DNA of 64,000 bases from Nocardia carnea NBRC 14403. Its GTDB lineage: Bacteria > Actinomycetota > Actinomycetes > Mycobacteriales > Mycobacteriaceae. Below, piece after piece: positions 25,613 to 33,966 of this stretch. The DNA is taken from contig NZ_BAFV01000122.1 in the NCBI RefSeq assembly GCF_000308515.1, positions 1 to 64,000 of the forward strand, written 5' to 3'. The notes beneath the pieces were generated by a model. That model was not told the DNA's origin and did not search any database. It was given only the letters and a program-made list of their open reading frames with translations. Within the stretch, counting starts at the first letter, position 1; each line of letters opens with the position of its first letter. The position numbers and the translations under genes were made by a program.

Positions 25613-26269
25613 CTAGATTCCGCGGGCGAACCCCTTGGCGCAGAACTCCCAGATCTCCTCGGCCGAGATCGGATGGGTCGTCTCGTCGTCGATTTCGCCG
25701 TTGGACTGGGCGGTGAACATCACCGTCTGCATCACCATGGCGGCCATCCGGCGCGGATTGAGCTCCTCACGCAGCAGGCCGTCCTTGTCGGCGTCGACCA
25801 TGAGCTCGGTGAACAGTGCCAGTAGCGGCGTATGCGCGACCTTCACCTGGGCCGGATGGCTGACCAGCAGCTGCGGGGCGAAATCGGTGAACAGCGGACG
25901 CTGTGCGGTGGGGTCCGGGCGGCACAGTTCGTAGAGGAGTTCCACGGCGAGCTGCAACCGGTCCAGGGCATTGTCCTTGCCCGCGGCGGCGGCGCGAATC
26001 TGGTCCGCGGTGCGGCTCAGGGCGTCCTCGAACAGTGCCAGCAGCAGTTCATGCTTCCCGTCGAACTGCAGGTAGAAGCTGCGCAGCGACTGTTTCGACC
26101 GATCCACGACCTCCTGGACCGTGAAATCGGTGGTGCCCTTTTCGGTGATGATCGCCTGGGCCGCATCGAGGAACCGCTGCACGCGCTGCTCGGCCCGCAA
26201 CTTCGCGGTACGGATCGAACGCTCGACCGCACGCTGCTTCCAAGCGGGCTCTTCGCTCGGGGCGGTCAC
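25613..26269 (-). CDS. TetR family regulator, candidate repressor of the island
   Basis: 218 residues from GTG 26269 (an in-frame ATG at 26341 is possible but adds a non-conserved leader). The HTH is TDFTVQEVVDRSKQSLRSFYLQFDGKHELL (about 50-80), followed by a ligand-binding domain of helices. It sits in the centre of the island, flanked by operator C behind it and operator D in its own promoter. Inference: it binds the GAGAAT-ATTCTC palindrome, represses the whole set and is released by a CoA intermediate. No published operator of this exact sequence comes to mind. Confidence 0.82.
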   Translation of the reverse strand: MTAPSEEPAWKQRAVERSIRTAKLRAEQRVQRFLDAAQAIITEKGTTDFTVQEVVDRSKQSLRSFYLQFDGKHELLLALFEDALSRTADQIRAAAAGKDNALDRLQLAVELLYELCRPDPTAQRPLFTDFAPQLLVSHPAQVKVAHTPLLALFTELMVDADKDGLLREELNPRRMAAMVMQTVMFTAQSNGEIDDETTHPISAEEIWEFCAKGFARGI

Positions 26270-26399
26270 CGGCCGGCCCGTCCGATCCCATCGATCCCAT
26301 ATGAGGAGAACATGGGTGCACTGTACCGGAGAACGTCCCATGTCCGGGCGGGCACGTCCGGTGTTCGCACCCTTGAGGAGACTATTAATTTCATCTCAA

Positions 26400-26414
26400 G
26401 AGAATGCTATTCTC
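26400..26414. promoter_or_regulatory. Operator site D (TetR / acyl-CoA dehydrogenase)
   Basis: GAGAATGCTATTCTC, one arm mismatch, between the divergent TetR and dehydrogenase genes. This is the expected place for an autoregulated repressor. Confidence 0.78.
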
Positions 26415-26454
26415 CTGAACGTAACGCAACCCCGCCCAACAGGAGGCAGCCCGG

Positions 26455-27453
26455 ATGCTCTTCGAGTTCGATGCCGACCAACGGCTGCTGCGCGATACGG
26501 TCCGCGAGGTCACCGCCAAGGAATGCCCCGCCTCGGTGATCAGGGATATCGTGGACGCGGGCGCTGATCCCGGCCGGTTGTGGAAAACCTATGCCGAACT
26601 CGGCTGGACCGAACTCGTGGAGCCGGAGGCGACCGTGGAGCTCGGGATCGTGCTCGAAGGTCTGGGGCGGGCCACCGATCCCACACCCTACCTCGCCACG
26701 ATGACCCAGTTCGCGCCGCTGGCAGGTGCTTTCGGCACATCGGAAGGAACGGGTGCCGCAATTTTCGACGGGGTCACCGCGGTCCGCGACGGTGCAGGCT
26801 GGCTGCTGCACGGGACCGCCGCCCAGGTTCTCGACGGCGACCGCTGCGACCGGCTCGCGGTGGTCACCACGGCCGGGGTGTTCGTCGTCCCCGCACATAC
26901 CGTCACCGCCCGGCGGGTCGAGGTCTTCGATCCGGTGCTGCATATCGCGGAGGTCACCTTCGACGGGGTGCGGGTCACCGATGCCGACCGCACCGGCGCC
27001 GACCCCGAACGCGCCCGGCAGCTGGCGCTGACCGGTCTCGCACTGACGACAGTGGGTGCCTGCCAGCGCATTCTCGACCTGGCCCTCGACCATGTGCGTA
27101 CCCGCCGGCAGTTCGATACCGCTATCGGGGCGTTCCAGGCCGTCCAGCACAAGGCCGCCGATATGCACCTGGCCATCGAGCGGGCGCGAGCCCTCGGATA
27201 CTTCGCGGCCCTGTGCCTGGCGGAGAACGATCCGCGCCGCACCCTGGCGGCGGCGATGGCCAAGGCGTCGGCGGGGGAATGTCAGTCGGTGGTGTTCCGG
27301 CACGGTGTGCAGCTGTTCGGTGCCATGGGATTCACCTGGGAGAACGATCTGCAGTTCGCGATCAAACGGGCCAAGGCCGGCGAACTTCTGTTCGGTGGCG
27401 CGGCCACGCACCGGGCGGTGGTAGCGCACGAGTATCTCGCCGCCCATCGCTGA
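26455..27453 (+). CDS. Acyl-CoA dehydrogenase, short type
   Basis: 332 residues. The C-terminal half has VRTRRQFDTAIGAFQAVQHKAADMHLAIERA and GVQLFGAMGFTWENDLQFAIKRAK; the N-terminal FAD-contact region is shortened. No normal-length partner is adjacent, so it may pair with one of the other dehydrogenases under the same operator. AGGAGG lies 9 bp before ATG 26455. Followed by an enoyl-CoA hydratase. Confidence 0.82.
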   Translation: MLFEFDADQRLLRDTVREVTAKECPASVIRDIVDAGADPGRLWKTYAELGWTELVEPEATVELGIVLEGLGRATDPTPYLATMTQFAPLAGAFGTSEGTGAAIFDGVTAVRDGAGWLLHGTAAQVLDGDRCDRLAVVTTAGVFVVPAHTVTARRVEVFDPVLHIAEVTFDGVRVTDADRTGADPERARQLALTGLALTTVGACQRILDLALDHVRTRRQFDTAIGAFQAVQHKAADMHLAIERARALGYFAALCLAENDPRRTLAAAMAKASAGECQSVVFRHGVQLFGAMGFTWENDLQFAIKRAKAGELLFGGAATHRAVVAHEYLAAHR

Positions 27454-27597
27454 TCGGACGCATCATGGGTGCGCGCACCAGGACTCCGGTCATCGGCGCG
27501 GCCGAGTGGCACACCGGCCGGCAGCCGCGTGGTGCAGCAAACGGAATACGAGTACCGGGTGTGCGCCCGGTGCACCCCGGAACCGAGGAGCAATGTT

Positions 27598-28386
27598 ATG
27601 TCTTATATCGACTATTCCGTCGCCGATAAGGTCGCGACGATCACGCTGAACCGGCCCGAAGCGGCGAATGCCCAGAATTCCGCGCTGCTGGACGAATTGG
27701 ATGCCGCGTGGACTCGTGCCGCCAACGACGACGATGCCGTGGTGATCGTCTTGAATGCGGCCGGAAAACATTTCTCGGCGGGGCACGACCTCAAGGACGA
27801 CAGCTGGCCCAAACCGGAGAAGATCACCCTCGACTGGATCTACCAGACCGAGAGCCGCCGGTATCTGGAATACACGCTGCGGTGGCGTAATGTGCCCAAA
27901 CCCTCGATCGCGGCCGTCCAGGGCCGCTGTATCGCCGGCGGGCTCATGCTGTGCTGGCCGTGTGATCTGATCGTCGCCGCGGACAATGCGTTGTTCTCCG
28001 ATCCGGTGGCGATGATGGGGATCGGTGGCGTCGAATATCACGGCCATACCTGGGAACTCGGTCACCGCAAGGCCAAGGAGATCCTGTTCACCGGCCGTCC
28101 GGTGACAGCGCAGGAGGCCGAGCAGGCCGGGATGGTCAATATGGTGGTACCGCTGGAGGAGTTGCCGGCCAAGACGACAGAACTGGCGGGGCAGATCGCG
28201 CAGATGCCGCCGTTCGGGTTGCGCCAGGCCAAACGCGCGGTGAACCAGACCATGGATGTGCAGGGCTTCTACGCCGCGATCCAATCGGTATTCGATATCC
28301 ATTCCACCGGGCACGGAAATGCGCTCAGTGTGAGCGGCTACCCGATTCTGGTGGATCTGGATCAGATGAAGACGAATATGAAATAG
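27598..28386 (+). CDS. Enoyl-CoA hydratase/isomerase family protein
   Basis: 262 residues, crotonase fold: ATITLNRPEAANAQNSALL, KHFSAGHDLKDD, AVQGRCIAGGLMLCWPCDLIVAAD and GIGGVEYHGHTWELG. The second-shell sequence with Glu in VEYHGHTWE is distinctive and shared by a subset of mycobacterial crotonases. ATG 27598 is chosen for GAGGAG 7 bp upstream. Second gene of the unit starting at 26455, with a clear terminator after it. Confidence 0.84.
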   Translation: MSYIDYSVADKVATITLNRPEAANAQNSALLDELDAAWTRAANDDDAVVIVLNAAGKHFSAGHDLKDDSWPKPEKITLDWIYQTESRRYLEYTLRWRNVPKPSIAAVQGRCIAGGLMLCWPCDLIVAADNALFSDPVAMMGIGGVEYHGHTWELGHRKAKEILFTGRPVTAQEAEQAGMVNMVVPLEELPAKTTELAGQIAQMPPFGLRQAKRAVNQTMDVQGFYAAIQSVFDIHSTGHGNALSVSGYPILVDLDQMKTNMK

Positions 28387-28390
28387 CGAA

Positions 28391-28429
28391 ACGGGGGCCT
28401 GCGCCGTTCGCTGCGGTGCCGGCCCCCGT
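28391..28429 (+). terminator. Hairpin terminator after the hydratase gene
   Basis: ACGGGGGCC pairs with GGCCCCCGT across a 21-base loop, 5 bp after the stop codon. Confidence 0.65.
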
Positions 28430-28577
28430 ATCGAAGATATGACGCCGAGCTGGAACCGGCGGTCAGGGATTCTTTCGACACGGGCAGCGTAACCGAATGA
28501 CGACCGCCCGGAACCCCGTTTTCGAATTTCCCCGGATGGACAAGAATTACCGAATGTCCATCGGAAAGGTTTCCGCT

Positions 28578-29087
28578 ATGCGTTCCAGCAGAATCCGGCA
28601 TGCCACCACTTTTTTCGGCCTGGTGGCGCTGACCGCCACGGCCGTGATCGGCTGTGGTGATTCCGGAGAAGACGCGGCCGCGTCCACCTCCACTCCGGCC
28701 GCCACCAGCTCCGCCGCCCCTGCCGCGGCCGCGCCGGAGACCGAGAAAGCGGTCACCGACGCTTTCGTCACCTTCTTCGACGGGAAAGCCGCACCGGCGA
28801 CCCGGGCGGGCCTGGTCGAGAAGGGGGAAGAATTCACACCCTTCCTCGAGGGAATGGCCGCCGACCCGCGCGCCCAGGGGACGAGCGTGACCGTATCGGC
28901 CGTGGAGGTTGTGGACGATAAGACCGCCGACGTCACCTATACCCTGCTGCTGGGCGGAAATCCGGTGCTGCCGGATCAGTCCGGGCAGGCGATCAAGGAG
29001 GGTGACACCTGGAAGGTGGCCGCGATGACCTTCTGTGCGCTGCTCGCGGTCCAGGGTACGGGCGAAGTGGTCCCCGCCTGCGGCTGA
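28578..29087 (+). CDS. MTB12-like secreted lipoprotein
   Basis: 169 residues. Signal peptide with basic n-region MRSSRIRHATT, hydrophobic core and lipobox VIGC (Cys26). An Ala/Ser/Thr/Pro-rich linker leads to a domain similar to the low-molecular-weight antigen MTB12 (Mtb CFP-2): AVTDAFVTFFDGKAAPATRAGLVEKGEEFTP and a C-terminal pair of cysteines (FCALLAV...VPACG) able to form a disulfide. Function unknown in the family. Start ATG 28578 for GGAAAGG upstream. A paralog follows. Confidence 0.8.
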   Translation: MRSSRIRHATTFFGLVALTATAVIGCGDSGEDAAASTSTPAATSSAAPAAAAPETEKAVTDAFVTFFDGKAAPATRAGLVEKGEEFTPFLEGMAADPRAQGTSVTVSAVEVVDDKTADVTYTLLLGGNPVLPDQSGQAIKEGDTWKVAAMTFCALLAVQGTGEVVPACG

Positions 29088-29373
29088 TCTTCTCGCACGG
29101 TCGCACTCTCACGGTAGCCGGGAGAGGTGGACGTCGTATCGGTTGCGCAGTATCGATACGGCGTCTTCTCCGGCTTCCGGAATGGCCTGGCACGGGCCGG
29201 GTTTCGGTGGACAGAACACACTCGCCGCCGGCCGGGTTATTTAACCGGATGAATATCCGGCAAAATAGGCGAAACCGGCCGTACCCGAGGTGGTGTCGGG
29301 CTAAGCTCCCCGCGGCGTCCGTAGAACATGGTTTCCGCGGACGCCGATCATCACTCTTCAGAAAGACGAACCG

Positions 29374-29925
29374 ATGTCACGAAGACACCGGGTAGCGCGA
29401 ACTGCCGCTGCCTGTGGAATCGCGCTCGCACTGGGCGCGATCACGGGTTGCGGCAACTTCTTCGGGCCCGACAACTGCTATGTCCTACCGACAACGGAGG
29501 CGCCCGCCACCGAAGTCGCCGCCGCGAACCCGGGGGCGGCGAATCCGGGGGCCGGCGTGGCCACCTCGGATTCGCCGGCCGCCGCTGCCGCAGCGATAAG
29601 CGGCGTCTACCAAGCCTTTTTCGCGCCCGCGACGTCCACCGAGGATCGGCTGGCGCTGGTGGAACGCGGACCGGATTTCGAAACCGAGATCGCTGGTATG
29701 GCGAACCATATCCGCACCGCGCTCACCACGGTCGAGATCGCCGATGTGGTGGTACTCGACCCGGCGCACGCCGAATTGCGATTCACCTTGAATATTTCCG
29801 GTAATCCGGTGGTGAGCAACCAGATCGGTCATGCGGTACGGGAGACGAACGGCTGGAAGATCTCCGCAACCACCATGTGCGGCCTGGTCGCGATTTCCGG
29901 CGGCATGTCCCAGGCCTGCGCGTAG
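29374..29925 (+). CDS. MTB12-like secreted lipoprotein, paralog
   Basis: 183 residues with lipobox ITGC (Cys26), then an Ala/Gly/Asn-rich linker with repeated NPGA. The domain parallels the previous gene: ISGVYQAFFAPATSTEDRLALVERGPDFE, LNISGNPVVSNQ, and the ending TMCGLVAISGGMSQACA. An extra cysteine lies early in the mature chain (DNCYV). The two copies are clearly related but diverged. Not part of the flanking catabolic operons; convergent with the minus-strand dehydrogenase operon. Confidence 0.78.
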   Translation: MSRRHRVARTAAACGIALALGAITGCGNFFGPDNCYVLPTTEAPATEVAAANPGAANPGAGVATSDSPAAAAAAISGVYQAFFAPATSTEDRLALVERGPDFETEIAGMANHIRTALTTVEIADVVVLDPAHAELRFTLNISGNPVVSNQIGHAVRETNGWKISATTMCGLVAISGGMSQACA

Positions 29926-29938
29926 GCCGCGGCGGGGT

Positions 29939-30817
29939 CTAGAGCTGCGCCAGTCGGGGGGCGTAGCCCAACTCGCGCAACGTCGCACCGGCCTCGCGGG
30001 TGAGCTCGCGGGAGCTGCCGAGTAATCCGTCCAGCACCAGGGCCCGCCGGTAGTGGCGGTGGAATTCGTGCTCGGCGGTGAAACCTATCCCGCCGAGCAC
30101 CTGCTGGCAGTGGCGAGCGGTCACCAGCGCCGCGCGACCGGCGGCGGCCTTGGCGAGCGCGGCGGCAAGGGAATCGTAGTGTTGCGGTGCCGCAGTCTCG
30201 GAGTGGGCCGGATGGTGCGCATCGGACGGTCCTACCGCGAGTGTGGCCTCGGCTCCCTCGATGGCGACCAGGGTTTCGGCCAGCCGGTGCCGGATGGCCT
30301 GGAAACCCGCGACCGGTTTGCCGAACTGCACCCGCTCGAGCGCGTGGCGGCGGGCCAGCGTGAGCATGGCGCGCGCGGAGCCGGTCAGCCACCAGCCCAG
30401 TGCCCGGCGCGCCTGGGCGAGTGGGACAGCGTCGGAGGCAAGGGATTCGGTGGGCTCGGCGACAGTGGACAGCGGCAGTTCGGGATCGAGGAGAACGACC
30501 GGCTCGGCGTGCTGCCCACGTTCCGCAGGGCCCGCATTTTCCTGCCAGAGCACCCACCGGCCGCCGGTGAACGGTAGCGGTATCGGTTCGCCGAACGGGC
30601 GGCCTGCCGCATACGCCAGCACATCGTTGATCAACGGTGCGTGGGCGCCGGTCTCGCCGAGTAGCCGGAAGGCGAGCGGCACTGCGATATCCGCGCTGTC
30701 GGTGAGCAACTCGTACCAGCCGAGAGCACGGAGCGCGGGATAGAGTTCGGCGCCGGTGGCCGCGCCCATCGACCTACGCAGCGTATCGGTGAGCAGAGTC
30801 TGTTCGGCAGCGTCCAC
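29939..30817 (-). CDS. Acyl-CoA dehydrogenase, short subunit type
   Basis: 292 residues. The C-terminal fold is recognisable in ALERVQFGKPVAGFQAIRHRLAETLVAIEGAEATL and CQQVLGGIGFTAEHEFHRHYRRALVLDGLLG. The N-terminal portion is short. Seventh and last gene of the Rieske operon; 3 bp after the normal-length partner, with which it should form a heteromer. The AlaHis-rich loop after GAEATL (VGPSDAHHPAHSE) is unusual. Confidence 0.8.
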   Translation of the reverse strand: MDAAEQTLLTDTLRRSMGAATGAELYPALRALGWYELLTDSADIAVPLAFRLLGETGAHAPLINDVLAYAAGRPFGEPIPLPFTGGRWVLWQENAGPAERGQHAEPVVLLDPELPLSTVAEPTESLASDAVPLAQARRALGWWLTGSARAMLTLARRHALERVQFGKPVAGFQAIRHRLAETLVAIEGAEATLAVGPSDAHHPAHSETAAPQHYDSLAAALAKAAAGRAALVTARHCQQVLGGIGFTAEHEFHRHYRRALVLDGLLGSSRELTREAGATLRELGYAPRLAQL

Positions 30818-30820
30818 CGC

Positions 30821-32011
30821 TCACTCCTTTCCCAGGTCGAGCAGGCGGCGGGCAATGATATTGCGCTGGATCTCGGCGGTGCCGCCGTAGATCGTCGCCG
30901 CGCGGGAATACAGGAACTCCGGGCGCCATTCGGAATCGGCGAACTCGATCTCACCCGGCAGCAGATCGCGGGCGGTATCGAAGAGCTGCTGTTCGGCGGT
31001 GGCCAGCAGTACTTTGTCGATCGAGGTGTCCGGCCCCAGCGCAGCGCCGCCGGCCAGGCGCTGCTGGGTGGCGCGGGAGCGGCACCGCACGGTGTGCAAC
31101 GCCAGATAGGCGGCGCCGAGATCCGCGTCGTCGGCGTGCGCGGTCTGGTCGAGGAGGCGGTCGAGCCGGGTGAACAGATGCGCGATCCGATGCCAGAAAC
31201 AGGTGGACCGCTCGTAGGGCAGCAGATCCATCGCGACCCGCCAGCCGTCACCGGGCCGGCCCAGCATCCGGGCCTCGTCGACCAGCACATCGTCGAAGTA
31301 GACCTCGGCGAATTCGTCGACCCCGTGCATGGTGCGCAGCGGCCGGACGGTGATCCCCGGGGTATCCATATCGACGAAGAACGCGGTGATCCCGTCGTGG
31401 CCCGGACCGGTGCGGGTCAGCAGTACACAGCGCGACGCGAACTGCGCGAGGCTGGTCCACACCTTCTGCCCGTTGATCACCCAGCGGTCGCCGCGTTGTT
31501 CGGCGCGGGTCCGCAACGAGGCCAGGTCCGAACCGGAACCCGGCTCGGAAAAACCCTGGCACCACTGTTCACTACCGTCCAGCAGCCGGGGCACCATCTC
31601 GGCGGCCAGCTCCGGACGGGCATAGGAAATCATGGTGGGGGCCAGCACCTCCACCATGGAATAGATGCCCGGTTCGGCCAGGTCACGGCTCGCGACTTCT
31701 TCGCCGAGCACCGCCCGCAGCAGCGCCGGACCGCCGAAACCGCCGACGGACTCGGGCCAGCCGTAGCGCATCCAACCGGCCTCGAACAGCGCCCGTCGGA
31801 CCCGGCCCAGCTGCGTGACCTGCGCGTCGAAACCGGGTTCGGGCCCGGGGGAGAGGTCGTTGGTATCGAGCCAGTCCCGCACCCGCGACCGGAACTCCCC
31901 GACCTCTGGCACCGCCTCCGAGCCTGACTCACTCATGCTGTGTCCATCGGGCATGAGTGCGGGCTCTGCGTGGTGACGCTTCGCTACCGCCTCCGAGCCT
32001 GACTCACTCAT
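30821..32011 (-). CDS. Acyl-CoA dehydrogenase, long subunit type, with duplicated N-terminus
   Basis: 396 residues. WCQGFSEPGSGSDLASL, WVINGQKVWTSLAQFA and GGTAEIQRNIIARRLLDLGK are the family motifs. The start ATG 32011 overlaps the preceding stop as ATGA. The first 25 residues begin MSESGSEAV, and the same nine residues recur at codon 26 (ATG 31936) before the conserved sequence, so 75 bp look inserted or duplicated in frame. Either ATG could serve. Sixth gene of the Rieske operon. Confidence 0.84.
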   Translation of the reverse strand: MSESGSEAVAKRHHAEPALMPDGHSMSESGSEAVPEVGEFRSRVRDWLDTNDLSPGPEPGFDAQVTQLGRVRRALFEAGWMRYGWPESVGGFGGPALLRAVLGEEVASRDLAEPGIYSMVEVLAPTMISYARPELAAEMVPRLLDGSEQWCQGFSEPGSGSDLASLRTRAEQRGDRWVINGQKVWTSLAQFASRCVLLTRTGPGHDGITAFFVDMDTPGITVRPLRTMHGVDEFAEVYFDDVLVDEARMLGRPGDGWRVAMDLLPYERSTCFWHRIAHLFTRLDRLLDQTAHADDADLGAAYLALHTVRCRSRATQQRLAGGAALGPDTSIDKVLLATAEQQLFDTARDLLPGEIEFADSEWRPEFLYSRAATIYGGTAEIQRNIIARRLLDLGKE

Positions 32012-32013
32012 GC
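31911..32013. repeat. 28-bp direct repeat, 75-bp period, at the dehydrogenase start
   Basis: Identical 28-base copies at 31911-31938 and 31986-32013 each contain the ATG and first nine codons. The 47 bases between them are unique, which suggests insertion with target duplication or unequal exchange. Confidence 0.8.
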
Positions 32014-32424
32014 CGACGGCCGCTCGAAGGCGTGCGGGATACCGGAATCGTGGATACCGCTGCGCCGGATGAAGGTCATCGCGCGGGTGGCCAGCCGCCA
32101 GCCTTTGTCGGTGCGCCGGTAGGTGTCGGTGTAGTACCCGATCCGCATATCGTGGGTCGACTGCTCCACGAAGCACAGCGGCTGTGTACCGGTGCCGGTA
32201 TCGCCGTCGAGTTCGATCAGCGGGGTCCCGGTGAGGAACAGGCCCTTCGGTGCGGCGTCGACGAGTTCGGGGAACACGTCGAGGGTGTAGGTGTCGCCGA
32301 ACGCGCTGTAGCTGCCGTCGGGGGTGAATACGCCGATCAGTCCGTCGATATCGCCCTTGGTGATGGTCACCGCGTAGCGGGCGAGCAGCTGCTGGATTTC
32401 GATCAGGTCATCGTTTGCTGCCAT
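32008..32424 (-). CDS. NTF2/SnoaL-like family protein
   Basis: 138 residues: LIEIQQLLARYAVTITKGDIDGLIGVFTPDGSYSAFGDTY, then FVEQSTHDMRIGYYTDTYRRTDKGWRLATRAMTFIRRSG. One cone-shaped SnoaL-like domain. Within a Rieske operon such a protein may be a dehydratase or isomerase, or a relative of the small oxygenase subunit, which shares the fold. It overlaps the amidohydrolase by 17 bp and the dehydrogenase by 4 bp. Confidence 0.8.
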   Translation of the reverse strand: MAANDDLIEIQQLLARYAVTITKGDIDGLIGVFTPDGSYSAFGDTYTLDVFPELVDAAPKGLFLTGTPLIELDGDTGTGTQPLCFVEQSTHDMRIGYYTDTYRRTDKGWRLATRAMTFIRRSGIHDSGIPHAFERPSA

Positions 32425-33622
32425 AGACCTTTCCGCCTTTCATCACGAACCGCACCTGCTGGGTGACGGTGATATCGGCCAGCGGATCACCGGGTACCCC
32501 GATCACATCGGCGAGCAGTCCCTCGGCGAGCCGGCCGCGGTCGGTGACCTGGATGAGCTCGGCCGCCACGACCGTCGCCGCCCGCAGTACCGACAGGGGA
32601 TCGAGTCCCCGCTCGACCAGGGCCACCAGCTCGTCGGCGTTGCGGCCGTGCGGGATCGCCGGTGCGTCGGTGCCGACCGCGATCTTCACGCCGGCGTCGA
32701 AGGCGGCCTTCACCGAGGTCCGGGCGCGCGGGAACATTTCGGCCGCCTTGGCCTGCAGTTCCGGTGCCGCCTTGGAGACATCCATGGCATCGGCCAGGCG
32801 CGTGGTCGGCACCATATAGGTGCCCTCCCGGACCATGAGATCGATGGCTTCGTCGTCGATCAGGAAACCGTGCTCGATACAGTCGATTCCGGCCCCGACG
32901 GCCTCTTTCACGGCTTCGGCCCCGTGGGTGTGCGCGGCCACCCGAAGGCCCCGCCGGTGCGCCTCGTCGACGATCGCCCGCAGTTCCTCGGTCGAATAAT
33001 GCTGCGCGCCGGGCGCTCCGGTCAGCGACATGACCCCACCGGATACGCAGACCTTGATCAGCTGGGCGCCGTGTTTGATCTGGTACCGCACCGCTTTACG
33101 TACCTCGTCGACACCGTTGGCGATGCCTTCTTCGAGGGTCAGCTTCAGCACATCGGGGGCGAAGGCCGAGAACATGGTGGGGTCGAGATGCCCGCCGGTG
33201 GGGGTGATGGCGTGGCCGGCCGGCACGATCCGCGGGCCATCGATCCAGCCCGCGTCGATGGCCTTACCGAGCGCGACATCCAGCAGGTAGCCGCCGGTTT
33301 TGACGAACAGGCCGAGGTTGCGCACCGTGGTGAACCCGGCGCGCAGGGTGCGGCGCGCATTGCCGACGGCGCGCAGCATCCGCAGCGGCGGGTCGTCCTG
33401 GACCGAGGAGCTCAGCCCGGTTTCGCCCCGGCCGCCCATCAGGAGGTTGACCTCCATATCCATCAATCCCGGCAGCAGGACGAGATCACCGAGCTCGATG
33501 ATCTCACCCTCCGGTTCTCCACCGACGCCGACGATCCGGTCCCCGTCGATGCGCAGGATGCCGGGCCGGACGATTTCGCCGGAGTCCACATCGAGCAGAC
33601 CGGCGGCCCGCAGTGTCAGCAT
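32408..33622 (-). CDS. Amidohydrolase-superfamily protein lacking the HxH metal motif
   Basis: 404 residues, TIM-barrel amidohydrolase of the imidazolonepropionase/prolidase-like group. Conserved parts are IKVCVSGGVMS (Lys190), AAHTHGAEAVKEA (His231), IEHGFLIDD (His251) and VGTDAPAIPHG (Asp319). The first-strand motif normally ends PGLIDxHxH but here reads PGLMDMEVNL, giving Glu57 and Asn59 in place of both histidines. Binding of one metal through Lys190, His231, His251 and Asp319 is conceivable. Fourth gene of the Rieske operon; ring opening by hydrolysis is a guess. Confidence 0.83.
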   Translation of the reverse strand: MLTLRAAGLLDVDSGEIVRPGILRIDGDRIVGVGGEPEGEIIELGDLVLLPGLMDMEVNLLMGGRGETGLSSSVQDDPPLRMLRAVGNARRTLRAGFTTVRNLGLFVKTGGYLLDVALGKAIDAGWIDGPRIVPAGHAITPTGGHLDPTMFSAFAPDVLKLTLEEGIANGVDEVRKAVRYQIKHGAQLIKVCVSGGVMSLTGAPGAQHYSTEELRAIVDEAHRRGLRVAAHTHGAEAVKEAVGAGIDCIEHGFLIDDEAIDLMVREGTYMVPTTRLADAMDVSKAAPELQAKAAEMFPRARTSVKAAFDAGVKIAVGTDAPAIPHGRNADELVALVERGLDPLSVLRAATVVAAELIQVTDRGRLAEGLLADVIGVPGDPLADITVTQQVRFVMKGGKVYGSKR

Positions 33623-33624
33623 CG

Positions 33625-33966
33625 CTACACCACCGGTTCGCGCACGATGTCCAGGTAGGCCGCGCCGCTGTCGGGCACCCGCGGCTGCTTCCAGACCTCC
33701 ACCGGGAACGACGCCATCACCAGCGACTGCATCAGATGGAACAGGTTACGGGCCTCATCGGGCAGATCGTCGAGGTCGAACCGGTCGCAGTAGGCGATGG
33801 CATCCTCGAGCCGCGCCATCCCGGCGTCGTAGAAGTCCTGCATCTCCGGCATCGTGGAGGCCAGCCGTTTGGCGTACCGCTCGGGTTCGGTGGGCAGGAT
33901 CCAGTCCGCGAAGCGCGCCAGATCGGCGAATTCGGCGGGCAGCGCTTGTGTGTCCTCAGTTGCCAT
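33625..33966 (-). CDS. Small conserved protein beside the Rieske oxygenase, 113 aa
   Basis: Family not recognised. Acidic, mostly helical: FADLARFADWILPTEPERYAKRLAST and YDAGMARLEDAIAYCDRFDLDDLPDEARNLFHLMQSLVMASFPVEVW. No metal motif, signal peptide or membrane segment. It overlaps the oxygenase gene by 11 bp and precedes the amidohydrolase by 2 bp, so it is tightly coupled. It could be an accessory or non-canonical small subunit. Confidence 0.7.
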   Translation of the reverse strand: MATEDTQALPAEFADLARFADWILPTEPERYAKRLASTMPEMQDFYDAGMARLEDAIAYCDRFDLDDLPDEARNLFHLMQSLVMASFPVEVWKQPRVPDSGAAYLDIVREPVV

